Below, one piece after another: positions 44,789 through 53,419 of a DNA stretch of 64,000 bases. The position numbers and the translations under genes are program-made. Under the pieces are notes generated by a model, which did no database searches, was not told where the DNA came from, and was given only the letters and a program-made list of their open reading frames with translations. The DNA is from Paenarthrobacter sp. A20 (GTDB taxonomy: Bacteria > Actinomycetota > Actinomycetes > Actinomycetales > Micrococcaceae), in the NCBI RefSeq assembly GCF_024168825.1, contig NZ_JALJWH010000001.1, positions 1,364,001-1,428,000 of the forward strand, read 5' to 3'. The number at the start of each line of letters is the position of its first letter. Position 1 is the first letter of the stretch.

Positions 44789-45420
44789 CACAGGACCAGG
44801 AAACACAGGTGGACTCGAACGCAGGAGCAGGCCCGGTGGCAGGTGAAGACCCAGAAATGAGCCGAATCCTGCGCCGTGAGACCCATTCGTCCCGGGCAGG
44901 GGCATCCGTCATCGCCGCGGTGCTGGTGATCCTTTTCTGCGTCTATGCGCTGCTCGAAGCAGGTGTTCGCGCAGTTGGGCAACCGCCGTGGCTCATCGAC
45001 CCCACCACAGCGGCCGAACGCATTATCAAGCTCCCCGACGGCATTACGCCCCTGCTGTTGGGTGCCAGTGGTGCCGTTATCGCGATGATCGGCCTGTTCT
45101 TTTTCCTGCATGCAGTGCTGCCCGGCAGGCGGGCACGGCATCTGCTCCGGGACCCGCGTACCGCCGTCGTAGTTGATGATGAGGTCCTTGCCTCCGCCCT
45201 GGCACGTCGTGCACGAACTGCTGCGAACGTGACCCAGGAGCAGGTCATGGTGGTTGTCTCGCGCCAAATGGTGGTGGTCAATGTACGGCCCACCTCGGGC
45301 AGCAGGGTCAGTGAAGAGGCTGTTCTGGCTGCGGTGCAAGCCGAACTTGATGAGATGTCGCCGGTACCGATGCCTTCTGTCCGGGTAAACCTGGCGTCGT
45401 CGGGGGTGATTGGCGCGTGA
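44785..45420 (+). CDS. DUF6286-like two-helix membrane protein of the Asp23 operon
   Basis: This 211-residue protein has membrane helices at about residues 45-65 and 90-115 and a cytoplasmic alpha/beta domain (about 125-205) resembling the tail of AmaP. The start is GTG 44785. It is found with Asp23 genes in actinobacteria; the family name is from memory and the function is unknown. Confidence 0.8.
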   Translation: MTQDQETQVDSNAGAGPVAGEDPEMSRILRRETHSSRAGASVIAAVLVILFCVYALLEAGVRAVGQPPWLIDPTTAAERIIKLPDGITPLLLGASGAVIAMIGLFFFLHAVLPGRRARHLLRDPRTAVVVDDEVLASALARRARTAANVTQEQVMVVVSRQMVVVNVRPTSGSRVSEEAVLAAVQAELDEMSPVPMPSVRVNLASSGVIGA

Positions 45421-46028
45421 ACGGAACACCAAGGGCCCTCAACCGTGTACTGCTGTTCATTATTGGCGTGAAACTCCTGGCCGTCGGTCTGCTTCTCCTG
45501 TTGTTGGCCACCGTGCCAGCGGTGGCTGCATGGTGGCATGGCTGGTCCGCCAGTGTCTGGGCTGGCATGGAGACCGCCTTCCGCGAGACGCGCTTCCCAG
45601 GGCGGGAAGAAAGCTGGCTGTGGATTGCGGCCGGCGCGATCCTGGTGGTCATCATCATCGCCATGGTCGCCTGGCTCTCCCAGCAAGGTAAGGGCCGGGC
45701 CAACCTTTTGGTCGCCAGTGACGACGACAGCCATATCAATGGCGAAGTCCGGATTGGTGGAGGGGTCGCCGAGCAGGCGCTCAGGGCGGCCTTGTCTGAG
45801 AGATCAGACCTCGCGGGCGCCTCAGTGGCGACCTATGAAGTGAAGGGCAAGCCTGGCCTGCGTATTCGGATCCAACCGAGGCAAGGAGTGGCGCCGCATA
45901 TCCTCGCGGCCGAGGTGTCGCAGCTTGTTGAAGTATTGGACCAAGTAATTGGTCAGAAGACGCCGGTGCTTGTCCACATGGTTTCCGGAGCCCGGTCCCG
46001 TTTCACTAAGGCGGAACGTGTCCGCTGA
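45417..46028 (+). CDS. amaP: alkaline-shock response membrane anchor protein
   Basis: AmaP proteins hold Asp23 at the membrane. This 203-residue protein has two membrane helices (about 10-35 and 75-98) and a C-terminal cytoplasmic domain (about 105-200) with VRIGGGVAEQALRAAL. GTG 45417 overlaps the previous stop by 4 bases. It closes the operon and is the expected anchor for both Asp23-like proteins. Confidence 0.83.
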   Translation: MNGTPRALNRVLLFIIGVKLLAVGLLLLLLATVPAVAAWWHGWSASVWAGMETAFRETRFPGREESWLWIAAGAILVVIIIAMVAWLSQQGKGRANLLVASDDDSHINGEVRIGGGVAEQALRAALSERSDLAGASVATYEVKGKPGLRIRIQPRQGVAPHILAAEVSQLVEVLDQVIGQKTPVLVHMVSGARSRFTKAERVR

Positions 46029-46130
46029 TATTGCAGAACCCGACACCAAGCCAATAGGTTGAATCCAAAGGGGGAATAACTTCCTTTGGCACGTACTGTC
46101 CCAGATCCAACCGTCACAAAGGAGAGCACC

Positions 46131-46466
46131 ATGAGTGAAGAGACCACGGGAGCCGAAGCGGTCAACGGCGCGGCGGAAAATGCCAAGGATGCCGCTGGCG
46201 ATGCCTTGGAGAATGCCAAGGAATTTGCTGGCGAGGCTGTTGAGAATGTCAAGGAGTTTGCCGGTGACGCTGCTGAGAATGTCAAGGAGTTTGCCGGTGA
46301 CGCAGCCGAGAATGTCAAGGAATTCTTCTCCGGTGATGTAGGAGAAAACGCCAAGGAATTGGCGGGCGATGTCGCGGAGAAATCCAAGGAAATCGCCGGA
46401 GACGTTGCCGAAAACGTCAAGGGTTTGGGCTCGAAGATCGCCGGTCTGTTCAAGGGCGAGAAGTAA
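46131..46466 (+). CDS. LEA/YtxH-like acidic repeat protein
   Basis: This 111-residue protein is built from 11-residue repeats of the form AENVKEFAGDA (about residues 15-100), an amphipathic helical pattern seen in LEA-like and YtxH-type stress proteins. The repeats are also visible in DNA, as near-identical 33-bp units within 46231-46325. The short tail KIAGLFKGEK is basic. AAAGGAG precedes the ATG. Its place after the Asp23/AmaP operon suggests a stress-protective role, which is inferred. Confidence 0.82.
   Translation: MSEETTGAEAVNGAAENAKDAAGDALENAKEFAGEAVENVKEFAGDAAENVKEFAGDAAENVKEFFSGDVGENAKELAGDVAEKSKEIAGDVAENVKGLGSKIAGLFKGEK
46231..46325 (+). repeat. 33-bp tandem repeats inside the LEA-like gene
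   Basis: GAGAATGTCAAGGAGTTTGC recurs at 33-base intervals with few changes. Each unit encodes one 11-residue helix turn set. Confidence 0.8.
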
Positions 46467-46482
46467 CCACGCAAAACAACTG

Positions 46483-46530
46483 ATGGCAGCCCCCACCGCG
46501 GACAACCGACGGGACGGGGGCTGCCATCTT
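46483..46530 (+). terminator. intrinsic terminator of the LEA-like gene
   Basis: ATGGCAGCCCCC (46483-46494) pairs perfectly with GGGGGCTGCCAT (46516-46527), with a T-containing tail after it. Confidence 0.85.
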
Positions 46531-46582
46531 CTTGTCCTTGCCTAGTAGCCTGAGATTCATACGCAATGGACAGGAGACTGCA

Positions 46583-47263
46583 GTGGCTGGAACGACGGTG
46601 CTGGAAACGACCGTGGCCGAACTCATGGACGAGCTGGCCGCTCTGGAGGAACCCCGGGCCCGGGAAGTCAACGAAAAGCACGGCGACGACCACGGCGTGA
46701 ACCTCAGCAAGCTGCGCGCCGTCGCGAAGAGGCTGAAAACGCAGCAGGAGCTGTCGCGCGAACTGTGGTCCACGGGCGACACCGCTGCCAGGCTGCTGTC
46801 ACTCCTGATTTGCCGCCCCAAGGCCTTTGAAAGCGAGGAGCTGGACAGCATGCTCCGTGAGTCCCGGACTCCCAAGCTGCAGGACTGGCTGGTGAACTAT
46901 GTGGTGAAGAAGAGCCCGCACTCCGAGGACCTGCGGGTGGCGTGGTTTTCTGACCCTGACCCTGTTGTGGCGAGTGCGGGGTGGGCGCTGACGTCCGAGC
47001 GGGTAGTCAAGAAACCTGAGGGCCTGGCCCTGGAGCAGCTTCTGGACATCATCGAGGCCGAAATGAAGGGCGCTCCGGACCGCCTCCAGTGGGCCATGAA
47101 CCAGTGCCTGGCCCAGATCGGGATCGAGTTCCCGGAACATCGAGCCAGGGCTTTGGATATCGGCGAGCGGCTTGAAGTCCTCAAGGACTACCCCACGCCG
47201 CCTAACTGCACGTCACCTTTCGCGCCCAGCTGGATCAATGAGATGGTCCGGCGCAAGGGCTGA
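46583..47263 (+). CDS. AlkD-like DNA alkylation repair family protein
   Basis: This 226-residue all-helical protein resembles the AlkD/HEAT-like DNA glycosylase family, with the WLVNYVVKKSPHSEDLRVAW-type helix pair near the middle and a helical repeat pattern throughout. AlkD enzymes remove N3- or N7-alkylated bases. The start is GTG 46583, with AGGAG six bases upstream; an upstream TTG frame is not supported. Key catalytic Asp and Trp positions cannot be assigned with certainty, so activity is not assured. Confidence 0.75.
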   Translation: MAGTTVLETTVAELMDELAALEEPRAREVNEKHGDDHGVNLSKLRAVAKRLKTQQELSRELWSTGDTAARLLSLLICRPKAFESEELDSMLRESRTPKLQDWLVNYVVKKSPHSEDLRVAWFSDPDPVVASAGWALTSERVVKKPEGLALEQLLDIIEAEMKGAPDRLQWAMNQCLAQIGIEFPEHRARALDIGERLEVLKDYPTPPNCTSPFAPSWINEMVRRKG

Positions 47264-47276
47264 CCATCCGCCGGGC

Positions 47277-47678
47277 CTAGCCCCTGTTGCGGTGCATCAT
47301 CCGGTAGGTGAGCTCTGCGAGGAGTTCTTCGTCGGAGAGGTGCGAAGCCCGGGCGATGGGAGCGGCGGGTACTGCTATGCGCGGAGGCCCCTGACGCGGT
47401 TCGTCGCCCGAACGCATGTCGTCGGGGGTGATCATTTCCGGCGCAAAGCTGGATTTTCCTTTGAGGACCTCTGAGACGGAGCCGGCCCGCCAACCCAACG
47501 CGTGTTCCAGCTTGCGCTGGTTGATTTCCTGGGTGCGCCGCGTGCCCGATTCCAACGTGCGGACGGTCTTGATGGCGGTGCCTGCCTGCTTGGCCAACTG
47601 CACCTGGCTCAAGCCTTGCGCCAGGCGTTCTTCCTTGATCAGTCGGCCGATAGTCTGCAGTGCTTCAAGTTCATCCAC
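47277..47678 (-). CDS. XRE-type helix-turn-helix protein
   Basis: This 133-residue protein has an N-terminal HTH (GRLIKEERLAQGLSQVQLAK, then TAIKTVRTLESGTRRTQEIN) of the Cro/C1 type and a disordered, charged C-terminal half. GTG 47678 has AGGAA close upstream. It is convergent with the alkylation-repair-like gene. Target genes are unknown. Confidence 0.85.
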   Translation of the reverse strand: MDELEALQTIGRLIKEERLAQGLSQVQLAKQAGTAIKTVRTLESGTRRTQEINQRKLEHALGWRAGSVSEVLKGKSSFAPEMITPDDMRSGDEPRQGPPRIAVPAAPIARASHLSDEELLAELTYRMMHRNRG

Positions 47679-47831
47679 ACTTCCTACCCTTCCATAGGCA
47701 ACACTGGGTAAACAAATCGGAAGGCTGCCCTGCCGGTCGCGGCGGACTTCCGAAGAGGCGGCTCCAAGGGGTCGCTACTGACCCTCAATCGAGATCAGCA
47801 GACTGCTTGGTATCGATGCGGTTACGTTCGG

Positions 47832-47845
47832 TGTAAGCGCTTGCA
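47832..47845. promoter_or_regulatory. LacI-type operator before the sugar ABC operon
   Basis: TGTAAGCGCTTGCA is symmetric except for one base pair and has the AAGCGCTT centre typical of LacI/GalR-family sites. It lies 86 bases before the binding-protein gene. The LacI regulator at the operon's end is the expected ligand-responsive repressor. Confidence 0.78.
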
Positions 47846-47930
47846 TTTATGCTTCCATCATGGCTAGTGTGAGCGTCACCACATCAATTGCGCCGCCGAA
47901 ATCACTTGTACTCAGCGAGGAGTCTTTAGC

Positions 47931-49277
47931 ATGAAGAAAACCAAGTACCTGCTACCGGTCGCAGCCGCCGGTGTTCTGGCACTTACCCTCTCAGCCTGTA
48001 GCGGAGATGGTGGTGGTGGGGGATCCACCGCCGGCTCGGATAACTGCTCCGCCTACGAAAGCTACGGCAAGCACGACGGCAAGACCGTCTCCGTCTACTC
48101 GACGATCGTCGATATCGAAGCCACCAACCTCGAGGAATCCTGGAAGCAGTTTGAAGACTGCACGGGAATCACCATCAAGTACGAAGGCAGCAAGGAATTC
48201 GAAACGCAGATCGGCGTCCGGGCCCAGTCCGGCACCGCTCCTGACGTGGCAATCTTCCCGCAGCCCGGTCTTCTTGCAACCCAGGCCCGGGCCGGGTACT
48301 TGAAGCCTGCTCCCAAGACCGTCTCCGACCTCGTGGACAAGAACTGGTCCCCGGACTGGAAGAAGTACGGCACCGTGGACGGAACGTACTACGCGGCCCC
48401 GATGCTTGCGAACGTCAAGGGCTTCGTTTGGTACGCGCCCAAGACCTTCAAGGACAAGGGCTGGGAAGTCCCCAAGACGTGGGACGAAATGATCGATTTG
48501 TCCAAGAAGATCGCGGCAGATGACAAGAACATGAAGCCGTGGTGTGCCGGATTCGAGTCCGGTGAGGCTACGGGTTGGCCCGGCACTGACTGGATCGAAG
48601 ACGTCGTCCTGCGTGCCCACGGCCCCGAGGTCTACGATCAGTGGGTTGCCCACCAGATTCCGTTCAACGACCCCAAGATCGTGGAGTCCTTCGATAAGGC
48701 CGGCGACATCCTGCTCAACCAGGACATGGTCAACGGCGGCTTCGGTGACGTCCGCTCGATCCTGAGCACCGGCTTCGCCCAGGCTGGCCAGCCGGTCCTG
48801 GATGGTACGTGCGCGATGCACCACCAGGCCAACTTCCAGGCCGCCAACTGGCCTGCAGGAACCAACGTTGCCGAGGACGGCGATGTGTGGGCCTTCATCA
48901 CCCCGCCGATTGACGAAAGCAAGGGCAAGGCAGTCACCGGTGGCGGAGAGATGGTTGGAGCGTACAAGGACACCGCAGAGGTCCAGTCGTTCCTGGCCTA
49001 CCTGGCAAGCGCCGACTTTGCCAACAACCGCGTCAAGCTGGGCGGCGTTGTCAGTGCAAACAAGGGCCTGGACCCCAACAACGCACAGTCCGACCTCGAC
49101 AAACTGACCGTCAAGATCCTCCAGGACCCCGAGACTGTCTTCCGTTTCGATGGCTCGGACCTCATGCCGAGTGCAGTTGGTTCCAACTCGTTCTGGAAGG
49201 GCATCGTGCAGTGGATCAACGGCACGTCTTCCCAGGATGTTGCCAACAGCATCGAGTCCAGCTGGCCTAAGAGCTAA
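47931..49277 (+). CDS. sugar ABC transporter substrate-binding lipoprotein (alpha-glucoside type)
   Basis: This 448-residue protein has a lipobox LTLSACS (lipid Cys near residue 23), a Gly-rich spacer and a family-1 extracellular solute-binding domain resembling AglE/ThuE proteins that bind alpha-glucosides such as trehalose, maltose or sucrose. Trp and Tyr residues in GFVWYAPKTF and the EATGWPGTDWIED segment fit a sugar site. GAGGAG precedes the ATG. A hairpin after the gene would raise its transcript over the permease part. The sugar is inferred. Confidence 0.88.
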   Translation: MKKTKYLLPVAAAGVLALTLSACSGDGGGGGSTAGSDNCSAYESYGKHDGKTVSVYSTIVDIEATNLEESWKQFEDCTGITIKYEGSKEFETQIGVRAQSGTAPDVAIFPQPGLLATQARAGYLKPAPKTVSDLVDKNWSPDWKKYGTVDGTYYAAPMLANVKGFVWYAPKTFKDKGWEVPKTWDEMIDLSKKIAADDKNMKPWCAGFESGEATGWPGTDWIEDVVLRAHGPEVYDQWVAHQIPFNDPKIVESFDKAGDILLNQDMVNGGFGDVRSILSTGFAQAGQPVLDGTCAMHHQANFQAANWPAGTNVAEDGDVWAFITPPIDESKGKAVTGGGEMVGAYKDTAEVQSFLAYLASADFANNRVKLGGVVSANKGLDPNNAQSDLDKLTVKILQDPETVFRFDGSDLMPSAVGSNSFWKGIVQWINGTSSQDVANSIESSWPKS

Positions 49278-49283
49278 CTCCCA

Positions 49284-49333
49284 AAGTGCTGCCTCCCCTG
49301 ACTGGAATGCCCAGCCGGGGAGGCAGTGCTTTT
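49284..49333 (+). terminator. intra-operon hairpin after the binding-protein gene
   Basis: AGTGCTGCCTCCCC pairs with GGGGAGGCAGTGCT with two wobble pairs, followed by TTTT. Partial termination here is a known way to make more binding protein than permease. Confidence 0.7.
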
Positions 49334-49373
49334 CCCGGAACTCAGTGATTCACTCACGCCCCGGAGGTTGGGT

Positions 49374-50339
49374 ATGGAATTTATCGGAGGAAAACTCCTT
49401 CAAGTAGTGATAGCCCTGGCGATATTCGCAGCGGTTATCGGCATCATCATGCTGGTGGTGGACAGGGCACCGAAATCGGTCAAGGACAGGGTTACCGTGG
49501 CCGGCTTCCTTGCCCCGGCCGCAATCCTTATGCTGGTGGGCCTGGTGTATCCCGCGATCCGCACATCAACGCTGGCCTTCACCGATGCCAGCGGCAATGG
49601 CAACGGATTCGACAACTTCGTCTGGATGTTCACGCAGCCGGAGGCTCTGACCACGCTGCGGAACACCGTCATCTGGACTGTCCTGGTTCCCCTGCTGTCC
49701 ACGAGCTTTGGACTCGCCTACGCAGTCTTCATCGACAAGGCCAGGGGCGAGAAAGTACTGAAGTCCTTGGTCTTCATGCCGATGGCCATCTCGTTTGTGG
49801 GCGCCGGCATCATCTGGAAGCTTGTGTACGACTACCGTGGTCCTGGCATTGAGCAAACCGGTGTCCTCAACTTCTTCCGCGACGCCCTGGGAATGGACCC
49901 GAAGCAGTTCCTCCTGGACGCCCCGGAAAACACGTTCTTCCTGATCATCGTGATGGTCTGGATCCAGACCGGCTTTGCCATGGTGATCCTTTCGGCCGCC
50001 ATCAAGGGTGTCCCGGTGGAACTCGTCGAGGCAGCCCGCCTTGATGGAGCGAACGCCTGGCAGCAGTTCCGCAACGTCACCATTCCGGGTATCCGTGGAG
50101 CACTGGTGGTGGTGCTGACCACCATCACCATCGCCACCCTGAAGGTGTTCGACATCGTCCGGACCATGACTGCCGGAAACTACGACACTTCTGTTGTGGC
50201 CAACGAAATGTACACACAGGCCTTCCGCGCAGGTGAGCCGGGACGCGGTGCCGCATTGGCGCTGGTCCTGTTCCTGATGGTTCTGCCCATCGTCGTGTAC
50301 AACGCTCGAGTCCTTCGCAAGCAAAGGGAGATCCATTGA
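49374..50339 (+). CDS. sugar ABC transporter permease 1 (AglF-like)
   Basis: This 321-residue permease has an extra N-terminal helix followed by the six-helix MalF/UgpA-type core. The EAA loop lies near residue 225 (LVEAARLDGANAWQQFRNVTIPGI, of which the EAARLDGANAWQ core is diagnostic). ATG 49374 has GGAGG 7 bases upstream. It overlaps the second permease by 4 bases. Confidence 0.93.
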   Translation: MEFIGGKLLQVVIALAIFAAVIGIIMLVVDRAPKSVKDRVTVAGFLAPAAILMLVGLVYPAIRTSTLAFTDASGNGNGFDNFVWMFTQPEALTTLRNTVIWTVLVPLLSTSFGLAYAVFIDKARGEKVLKSLVFMPMAISFVGAGIIWKLVYDYRGPGIEQTGVLNFFRDALGMDPKQFLLDAPENTFFLIIVMVWIQTGFAMVILSAAIKGVPVELVEAARLDGANAWQQFRNVTIPGIRGALVVVLTTITIATLKVFDIVRTMTAGNYDTSVVANEMYTQAFRAGEPGRGAALALVLFLMVLPIVVYNARVLRKQREIH

Positions 50340-51298
50340 CAGCCACGCCAGCCCCGAAAGAGGCCTCGAAGGCCACCCGGCAGCGTCCTGGATCCGACCC
50401 TACGGAGGACGCCCAGCCGATCATGCGGAGGGTCAAAACCAAACTGACCTCCAAGTGGGCAACAGCGGCAGCGATCGTTATCGCCGTCGTCTGGTCCGTC
50501 CCGACGTTCGGTCTGTTTGTCACCTCGTTCAGGCCGGCTGCCAAGCAAGTTGGACCCCGGTCCAACGGCTGGTGGAATGCCTTTGTGGACTGGGACTTCA
50601 CGTTCAAGAACTACACGGACGTCCTCACACCGGCCGGCTCACAGTCGGCCAACTTGTCCCAGTACTTCGTCAACTCCATAGCGATCGTCATCCCGGTCAC
50701 CATCTTTGTGCTGGTGCTGGCATCCATGGCTGCCTACGTGTTCGCCTGGGGCAAGTTCAAGGGGCGGGACGCACTGTTCATCTTCGTCTTTGCCCTGCAG
50801 ATCATCCCGCTCCAGATGGCGTTGATTCCGCTCCTGCAGTTCTTCACGCAGACCCTGCACCTGCCGGCGGGCTCGTACGCCCAGCTCTGGATCGCCCACA
50901 CCATGTTCGGTCTTCCGCTGGGTATCTTCCTCCTCCACAACTTCATCTCCGAAATTCCCGGTGAAGTCATCGAGGCGGCAAGGGTCGATGGTGCCGGACA
51001 CAGCACCATCTTCTGGCGGATCATCCTGCCGCTCTCCGTTCCGGCTCTGGCATCCCTGGCGATCTTCCAGTTCCTGTGGGTCTGGAATGACCTGCTGGTG
51101 GCCCTGGTGTTCTCCGGTGGAACAGCGGATGTAGCCCCGATTACGCAGCGTTTGGCGGAGATTTCCGGTACGCGCGGCGCCAGGGACTACTTGAACCCGG
51201 CGGCGGCATTCGTTTCCATCATCATCCCGCTCCTGGTGTTCTTCGGCTTGCAGCGCTACTTCGTGCGCGGCCTGCTGTCCGGCGGCCTCAAGGGCTAG
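50336..51298 (+). CDS. sugar ABC transporter permease 2 (AglG-like)
   Basis: This 320-residue MalG-type permease has six helices after a polar N-terminus of about 40 residues and an EAA loop near residue 215 (EVIEAARVDGAGHSTIFWRI). The start is TTG 50336, overlapping the previous stop, with GGGAGA five bases upstream. No ATPase gene follows; a multitasking MsiK/UgpC-type ATPase encoded elsewhere would be needed. Confidence 0.93.
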   Translation: MTATPAPKEASKATRQRPGSDPTEDAQPIMRRVKTKLTSKWATAAAIVIAVVWSVPTFGLFVTSFRPAAKQVGPRSNGWWNAFVDWDFTFKNYTDVLTPAGSQSANLSQYFVNSIAIVIPVTIFVLVLASMAAYVFAWGKFKGRDALFIFVFALQIIPLQMALIPLLQFFTQTLHLPAGSYAQLWIAHTMFGLPLGIFLLHNFISEIPGEVIEAARVDGAGHSTIFWRIILPLSVPALASLAIFQFLWVWNDLLVALVFSGGTADVAPITQRLAEISGTRGARDYLNPAAAFVSIIIPLLVFFGLQRYFVRGLLSGGLKG

Positions 51299-51303
51299 GA
51301 ACC

Positions 51304-51353
51304 GCAGCCCTCGGCTGCGCAGCGCATTACGACGCCGCGTAACCGAGGGCTGC
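51304..51353 (+). terminator. hairpin after the permease genes
   Basis: GCAGCCCTCGG (51304-51314) pairs perfectly with CCGAGGGCTGC (51343-51353). It separates the ABC genes from the LacI regulator. A T-tract is lacking. Confidence 0.6.
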
Positions 51354-51412
51354 AAACCACCCGTCCACATTTAAGGTGAAGGCGGAGCAACGGCGGCCGG
51401 AGAGGGGAGCCT

Positions 51413-52465
51413 GTGTCACGAACAACGGGTAGGTCCCAACGCGGCGGCCACACCGGCGTCAGTATTGAGGACGTCGCTGCAGCCGCTGGCGTCTCGACGG
51501 CGACCGTCTCACGGGCGGTGCGGGGACTGCCGCGGGTGTCTCCGGCGACCCGCGAAAAGATCCTCGAAGTTGCCAGTTCGCTGGGATACGTGGCGTCGTC
51601 GTCGGCGTCCGGGCTTGCAACGGGCCGCACCCGTACCATCGGCGTCCTGGCACCCTTCGTCAGCCGATGGTTCTTCTCCAAGGCCATCGAGGGCGCGGAC
51701 CGGGAACTGCATTCCCGCAAGTACAACCTTTCCCTGTTCAACCTTGGTGGCCACGGCAGCAACCGTGAGCGGCTCTTCAGTTCCACCATGGTCTACAAGC
51801 AGATCGATGCATTGTTGGTCCTGTGTATGTCCTTGACCGAGGAAGAACTCGAACACCTCCACAAAATCGACATCCCGCTGGTAGTGGTGGGTGGCCATGT
51901 TGAAGATTGCGCCTACATCGGCATCAATGATTACGACGCCGCTTCCACGGCCGTGCGGCACCTCCTGGACCTGGGCCACAAGGACATCGCCCTGCTCCAC
52001 GGCGACGACGAAACGGACCTGAACTTCGACGTCCCCCGGGTGCGGATCCGCGCCTTCCAGGAGGTCATGGCCGACGCCGGGCTGGAAGTCCGCCCCGAAT
52101 GGGACCAGTGGGGCGATTTCACGGTTGCCAGCGGCCAGCAGGCCTTCAACAGGCTTTGGAGCCAGCCGGGGCGCAAGCCCACGGCCATCTTCTGCTCTTC
52201 GGACGAGATGGCGATGGGCGTTATTTTCGAGGCGGGCCGCCACGGGGTCAGGGTGCCGCAGGATCTCTCGGTCATCGGCATTGACGACCACGACTTCTCG
52301 TCCTCCATTGGCCTGACCACCGTGGGCCAACGGCCCGACAACCAGGCCGAACTTGCCACGAAAATGCTCCTTGACGAGCTGGACGGCAACCCGGAAGCCG
52401 TGCATTCGGAAGTTGCCCCCCATGAGCTGATCGTTCGCGAGACAACAGCCCCGCCAAGCGCCTAA
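51413..52465 (+). CDS. LacI-family transcriptional regulator of the sugar ABC operon
   Basis: This 350-residue repressor has an N-terminal HTH (VSIEDVAAAAGVSTATVSRA, residues about 16-35), a hinge helix and a periplasmic-binding-like sugar domain. GTG 51413 follows GGAGAGGGG. It is encoded directly after the permeases and most likely binds the AAGCGCTT-centred operator at 47832. The inducer should be the transported sugar or a derivative. Confidence 0.92.
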   Translation: MSRTTGRSQRGGHTGVSIEDVAAAAGVSTATVSRAVRGLPRVSPATREKILEVASSLGYVASSSASGLATGRTRTIGVLAPFVSRWFFSKAIEGADRELHSRKYNLSLFNLGGHGSNRERLFSSTMVYKQIDALLVLCMSLTEEELEHLHKIDIPLVVVGGHVEDCAYIGINDYDAASTAVRHLLDLGHKDIALLHGDDETDLNFDVPRVRIRAFQEVMADAGLEVRPEWDQWGDFTVASGQQAFNRLWSQPGRKPTAIFCSSDEMAMGVIFEAGRHGVRVPQDLSVIGIDDHDFSSSIGLTTVGQRPDNQAELATKMLLDELDGNPEAVHSEVAPHELIVRETTAPPSA

Positions 52466-52496
52466 AGCCCCCTTCGGCGCCTCAAGCCCCGCCAAG

Positions 52497-53384
52497 CTAG
52501 GAAGCGCGCGCCAACTGCCGGATGGGGATCCACCGCGACGCGAGCCGGCGGTAGGCAGCGGCCGCTCCGGTCATGTCGCCCTCAGCCAAGCACTCGATAC
52601 CCAGCCGCACATCCATGGGCGACTCGTCCGGGTACACCTTGTCGGCCACGGCTCCATAGTCCAGCTCAACCATCGACTGAAGGTGGAACAGCTCCAGCCA
52701 TTCCGTCAGCTGCGTCAGGTCATCCAGCATGTCCAGGTCCGGCGCGGCCAGGGCCAGGTGGGCCACGGCGAAGCGGGCCCGATCCAGGGCCTCCGTCAGG
52801 GGAGTCCACACCCGCACGGTCAGAATGCGCCCCTCGGATTCCACCACGTCCTTGCGGTCCGACTCGGCAAAGAGCGAGAACCAACTGAACGGGATTCCCC
52901 ATGTTGACGCCCGGGTGTGGACGCGCTTGGCGTCTTCCCCGGCATTGATGCGATCGATTCTGACCTGGTGCCTATCCCTTTGAGAGACCGGAATCAGAAG
53001 GTCGGCCAGCGGACTATGCACACCGTCCATGAGCGCGTTCGCCGCCAAGCCGGCCCGAATCACCAGTTGGCTGGGGCAGTAAAGCAGCCGACCGGCGTCG
53101 TGATCTTCTTTATCCGCCCCGGCGGCATGCCGCCCGGCGGGCACCCGCGTCATGCGGACCAGGTCCGTTCGCCCGGTGGGAAAAGGATCGCCGCCGGACC
53201 GCGTGATGCGGCCCAGCGAGGCCTGCAGCTCCGCATTTTCGACGGCGGCCCGGGAACCTATCTTGCCGCCCTCCGCCACGAGTTGGCGCTGCTGTTCGGG
53301 CGGGAACGCTTCGAGCGGCTCATAAATGCGCAGCGACGAAGAGAACGGCAGTCCTGCCTGGCCCCGATACAGGTTTCCAGTCAT
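52497..53384 (-). CDS. hypothetical actinobacterial protein
   Basis: This 295-residue protein has no signal peptide or membrane segment and is not recognised as an enzyme. Its parts are a polar N-terminus, a likely alpha/beta middle (TWGIPFSWFSLFAESDRK) and a helical C-terminal half (ALDRARFAVAHLALAAPDLD, then LTEWLELFHL). GGGGACGG precedes the ATG. It lies tail-to-tail with the LacI gene and 35 bases downstream of exonuclease III on the same strand. Confidence 0.78.
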   Translation of the reverse strand: MTGNLYRGQAGLPFSSSLRIYEPLEAFPPEQQRQLVAEGGKIGSRAAVENAELQASLGRITRSGGDPFPTGRTDLVRMTRVPAGRHAAGADKEDHDAGRLLYCPSQLVIRAGLAANALMDGVHSPLADLLIPVSQRDRHQVRIDRINAGEDAKRVHTRASTWGIPFSWFSLFAESDRKDVVESEGRILTVRVWTPLTEALDRARFAVAHLALAAPDLDMLDDLTQLTEWLELFHLQSMVELDYGAVADKVYPDESPMDVRLGIECLAEGDMTGAAAAYRRLASRWIPIRQLARAS

Positions 53385-53419
53385 GTCCAGCCGTCCCCTT
53401 TCGTCGCGGTGAGCTGTTC

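Noticed and set aside
46231..46325. CRISPR-like repeats
   Set aside because: The repeats are contiguous, in frame and protein-coding, with no unique spacers or cas genes.
46135..46341. Alternate-frame ORF in the repeat gene
   Set aside because: It only reflects the 33-bp repeats read in another frame; the main frame has a proper start and acidic helical repeats.
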